From Actinomycetota bacterium (GTDB lineage Bacteria; Actinomycetota; Actinomycetes; Acidothermales; Acidothermaceae), in NCBI GenBank assembly GCA_003134755.1, contig PLCK01000127.1, forward strand, positions 1-13,880: 13,880 nucleotides of DNA, read 5' to 3'. Below, one piece after another: positions 12,262-13,880 of the stretch. The notes under the pieces were generated by a model. That model was not told the DNA's origin, searched no databases, and saw only the letters and a program-made list of their open reading frames with translations. Made by a program: the position numbers and the translations under genes. The stretch's first letter is position 1. Each line of letters begins with the position of its first letter.

Positions 12262-12326
12262 CGACAGGCTCGATCATGAAGGAATTTCGTCGCCAGGTGC
12301 CGGCCTGGCCGCAGAGAAGGCCTGCG

Positions 12327-13643
12327 TCATACGGGCGAAATACCGTGGCGCCGCCGTGAGAAGTCACGGTCCTTTCCCTTGACGGCCGCCAGCCGCCTGA
12401 TGAGCTGCGCGCGCAATTCGTCGGGCTCGACGATGTCGTCGACAACGAGTTCCGATGCGAGCCTGACGATGTCGATGTCCGCCTCGTACTCGGCTCGCAG
12501 TCGTGCGACGATCGCCACCCGCTCGTCGTCGTCCCCGATGAGGGCCAATCGGTTCGCGTGCACGGCATTGACGGCCGCGTCGGCACCCATCACGGCAATC
12601 TTCGCGGTCGGCAGCGCGAGTGTCGCGTCGGGTTCGAACCCCGGACCCGCCATCGCGTAAAGCCCTGCGCCGTAAGCCTTTCTCACGATCACGGAGAACT
12701 TCGGCACGGTCGCCTCCGACACCGCGCTGACCATCTTCGCGCCGTGGCGGATGATCCCCTGACGTTCGACCGCCGCACCCACCATGAAGCCGGGGACGTC
12801 GGCGAGAAACACCAATGGAACGTTGAACGCGTCGCAGAGCTGAACGAACCGGGTGGCCTTGTCTGCGGAGTCGACGAACAGCACGCCGCCCTTGTGTATC
12901 GGGTTGTTGGCGACGACGCCGATGGGCTGGCCGCCGAGACGGGCCAGCCCGACAACGAGTTCACGCGCCCACAGTGCATGCAGCTCGAAGAAGCTGCCCT
13001 CGTCGACGAGCCCGCGGACGAACCGATGCATGTCGAACGCCAGGCGCTCGTTCGCAGGGACGACCTCACGCAGATCGATCGGCTCTGGCTCGCGAGTCTC
13101 CGTGGCTGGCGGTGAGCCCTCCCAATTCGACGGCAGGTACGAGAGATACCGGCGGACGGCGTCCAGCGCTTCGTGCTCCGACTTCACCAGGATGTGCCCG
13201 ACACCCGACACCGCGCAGTGCACCCGCGCGCCGCCCATCTCCTCAAGCGTCGTCTTCTCCCCGGTGACCATCTCGACCATGCGGTCGGAGCCCAGATACA
13301 TCGAGGCGTTGCCGTCGACCATGATGACGATGTCGCAGAACGCCGGCACGTAGGCTCCACCGGCCGCACTCGGGCCGAACAGCGCGCAGACCTGTGGGAT
13401 GGACCCGCTGGCCCGAACCTGGGTGTGAAAGATATGGCCAGCCCCTCGGCGTCCCGGGAACATCGCTACCTGATCGGTGATTCGGGCGCCTGCCGAGTCG
13501 ACCAGGTAGACCATCGGAATACCGGCGGTGTAGGCGAATTCGATGATTCGGACCATCTTCTCGACCGTTCGCGCACCCCACGACCCGGCCTTGACCGTCG
13601 AGTCGTTCGCCAGCAGCGCGATCGGGCGGCCGTCGATCCCGCC
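12327..13643 (-). CDS. accD: Acyl-CoA carboxylase beta subunit (carboxyltransferase), N-terminus missing
   Basis: The readable protein is about 438 residues, from GGIDGRPIALLANDSTVKAG to the C-terminus RRRHGISPV. It transfers CO2 from biotin to an acyl-CoA (acetyl-, propionyl- or longer) in fatty- or mycolic-acid precursor synthesis. Both crotonase-like halves are present: FGPSAAGGAYVPAFCDIVIM with MGGARVHCAVSGVGH in the first, and KGGVLFVDSADKATRFVQLC, FLADVPGFMVGAAVERQGII and KAYGAGLYAMAGPGFEPD in the second. Family members have roughly 510-550 residues, so about 90-100 N-terminal residues are absent. Upstream of 13643 the same frame gives only the antisense of an IS5-type transposase, and the nominal ATG at 13685 lies in that foreign DNA. 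I therefore treat it as truncated. Which accD paralogue it is cannot be decided. Confidence 0.9.
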   Translation of the reverse strand, partial: GGIDGRPIALLANDSTVKAGSWGARTVEKMVRIIEFAYTAGIPMVYLVDSAGARITDQVAMFPGRRGAGHIFHTQVRASGSIPQVCALFGPSAAGGAYVPAFCDIVIMVDGNASMYLGSDRMVEMVTGEKTTLEEMGGARVHCAVSGVGHILVKSEHEALDAVRRYLSYLPSNWEGSPPATETREPEPIDLREVVPANERLAFDMHRFVRGLVDEGSFFELHALWARELVVGLARLGGQPIGVVANNPIHKGGVLFVDSADKATRFVQLCDAFNVPLVFLADVPGFMVGAAVERQGIIRHGAKMVSAVSEATVPKFSVIVRKAYGAGLYAMAGPGFEPDATLALPTAKIAVMGADAAVNAVHANRLALIGDDDERVAIVARLRAEYEADIDIVRLASELVVDDIVEPDELRAQLIRRLAAVKGKDRDFSRRRHGISPV

Positions 13644-13880
13644 CGAGCGGCTGCTGAAGGCCTCGCTGCTGATGGCGCTCCACACCGTGCGCAGCGAACG
13701 GATGTTCTGCGAGCAGCTCGATTATAACCTGTTGTTCCGCTGGTTCCTCGATATGGATGTGGCCGAGCCGAGCTTCGACCACTCGACCTTCTCGCGCAAC
13801 CGGGCGCGGCTGCTGGAGCACGACCTGGCGCGCGAGTTTTTCACCCGCGTGGTGGCGCAGGCCCGCAGTCTGCAGTTGCT
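13621..13880 (+). mobile_element. IS5-family transposase fragment, both ends missing
   Basis: The plus strand reads IGRPSIPPERLLKASLLMAL, then HTVRSERMFCEQLDYNLLFR, WFLDMDVAEPSFDHSTFSRN, then RARLLEHDLAREFFTRVVAQ and on to the window edge. This is the N-terminal DUF772 region of IS5-family (IS5/IS1182-like) transposases, where 'S-E-R-x-x-x-E-Q-L-D-Y-N-L-L-F-R-W-F' and 'D-H-S-T-F-S-x-N-R' are hallmarks. About 40-60 residues that should precede GRPSIPPE are missing and replaced by accD sequence on the other strand. The catalytic DDE domain would lie past the right edge. The style resembles copies from Proteobacteria rather than actinomycetes, which is an impression, not a measurement. Confidence 0.85.

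Noticed and set aside
13644..13685. Nominal accD start codon at 13685
   Set aside because: The residues it would add are antisense of the transposase and do not resemble carboxyltransferases.

Overview
The window is high-GC DNA from an actinomycete. The evidence is strong GC bias at third codon positions, a mycothiol-dependent-enzyme family protein, a tryptophan-repeat membrane protein of a type common in actinomycetes, and a block of FadE25-like acyl-CoA dehydrogenase, UDP-glucose dehydrogenase, PurE, GtrA and acyl-CoA carboxylase beta genes that recalls gene orders in Mycobacterium and Streptomyces. I cannot name a genus.

Layout. (1) 1-1610: a three-gene operon on the minus strand encodes a small dimeric alpha/beta-barrel protein, a TetR regulator and a DinB/MDMPI-fold enzyme that runs off the left edge. 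Its promoter overlaps three alternating GATAGG half-sites, so the TetR protein probably controls its own operon. (2) 1611-3035: an intergenic element rich in inverted repeats, a two-helix membrane protein (minus), and a W-repeat two-helix membrane protein (plus, probably leaderless). The W-repeat gene is flanked by two copies of a roughly 70 bp dispersed repeat. (3) 2971-3892: a second small barrel protein followed by a MarR regulator, with a palindrome overlapping the promoter. (4) 3960-4490: an insertion-sequence scar in which a truncated IS30-type transposase runs into a short IS256-like scrap. (5) 4491-6094: a divergent pair, an AIM24/TIGR00266 protein (minus) and an exported HNH nuclease-like protein of the DUF1524 type (plus). 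(6) 6098-12233: a compact metabolic block with FadE25-like dehydrogenase, UDP-glucose 6-dehydrogenase, CoA-binding protein, GAF-domain protein, PurE, a second acyl-CoA dehydrogenase and a GtrA flippase-like protein. PurK, the usual partner of PurE, is absent. (7) 12327-13880: an acyl-CoA carboxylase beta subunit without its N-terminus. It fuses at about 13621-13644 to an IS5-type transposase on the opposite strand, also without its N-terminus. The bases at the seam read sensibly in both genes, so this is either a recombination scar or an assembly chimera.

How the parts relate. The right half is chromosomal metabolism: acyl-CoA oxidation, acyl-CoA carboxylation, nucleotide-sugar and cell-envelope supply, and purine synthesis. 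The left half is an accessory region with two independent 'small barrel protein plus one-component repressor' units, each with an operator-like palindrome over its promoter. That is the layout expected of small-molecule-responsive detoxification switches. I found no CRISPR array, tRNA, rRNA, prophage or recognised defence system. The most unusual items are the two regulator/barrel switches, the structured element at 1622-1712, the repeat pair around the W-repeat gene, and the accD/transposase fusion.
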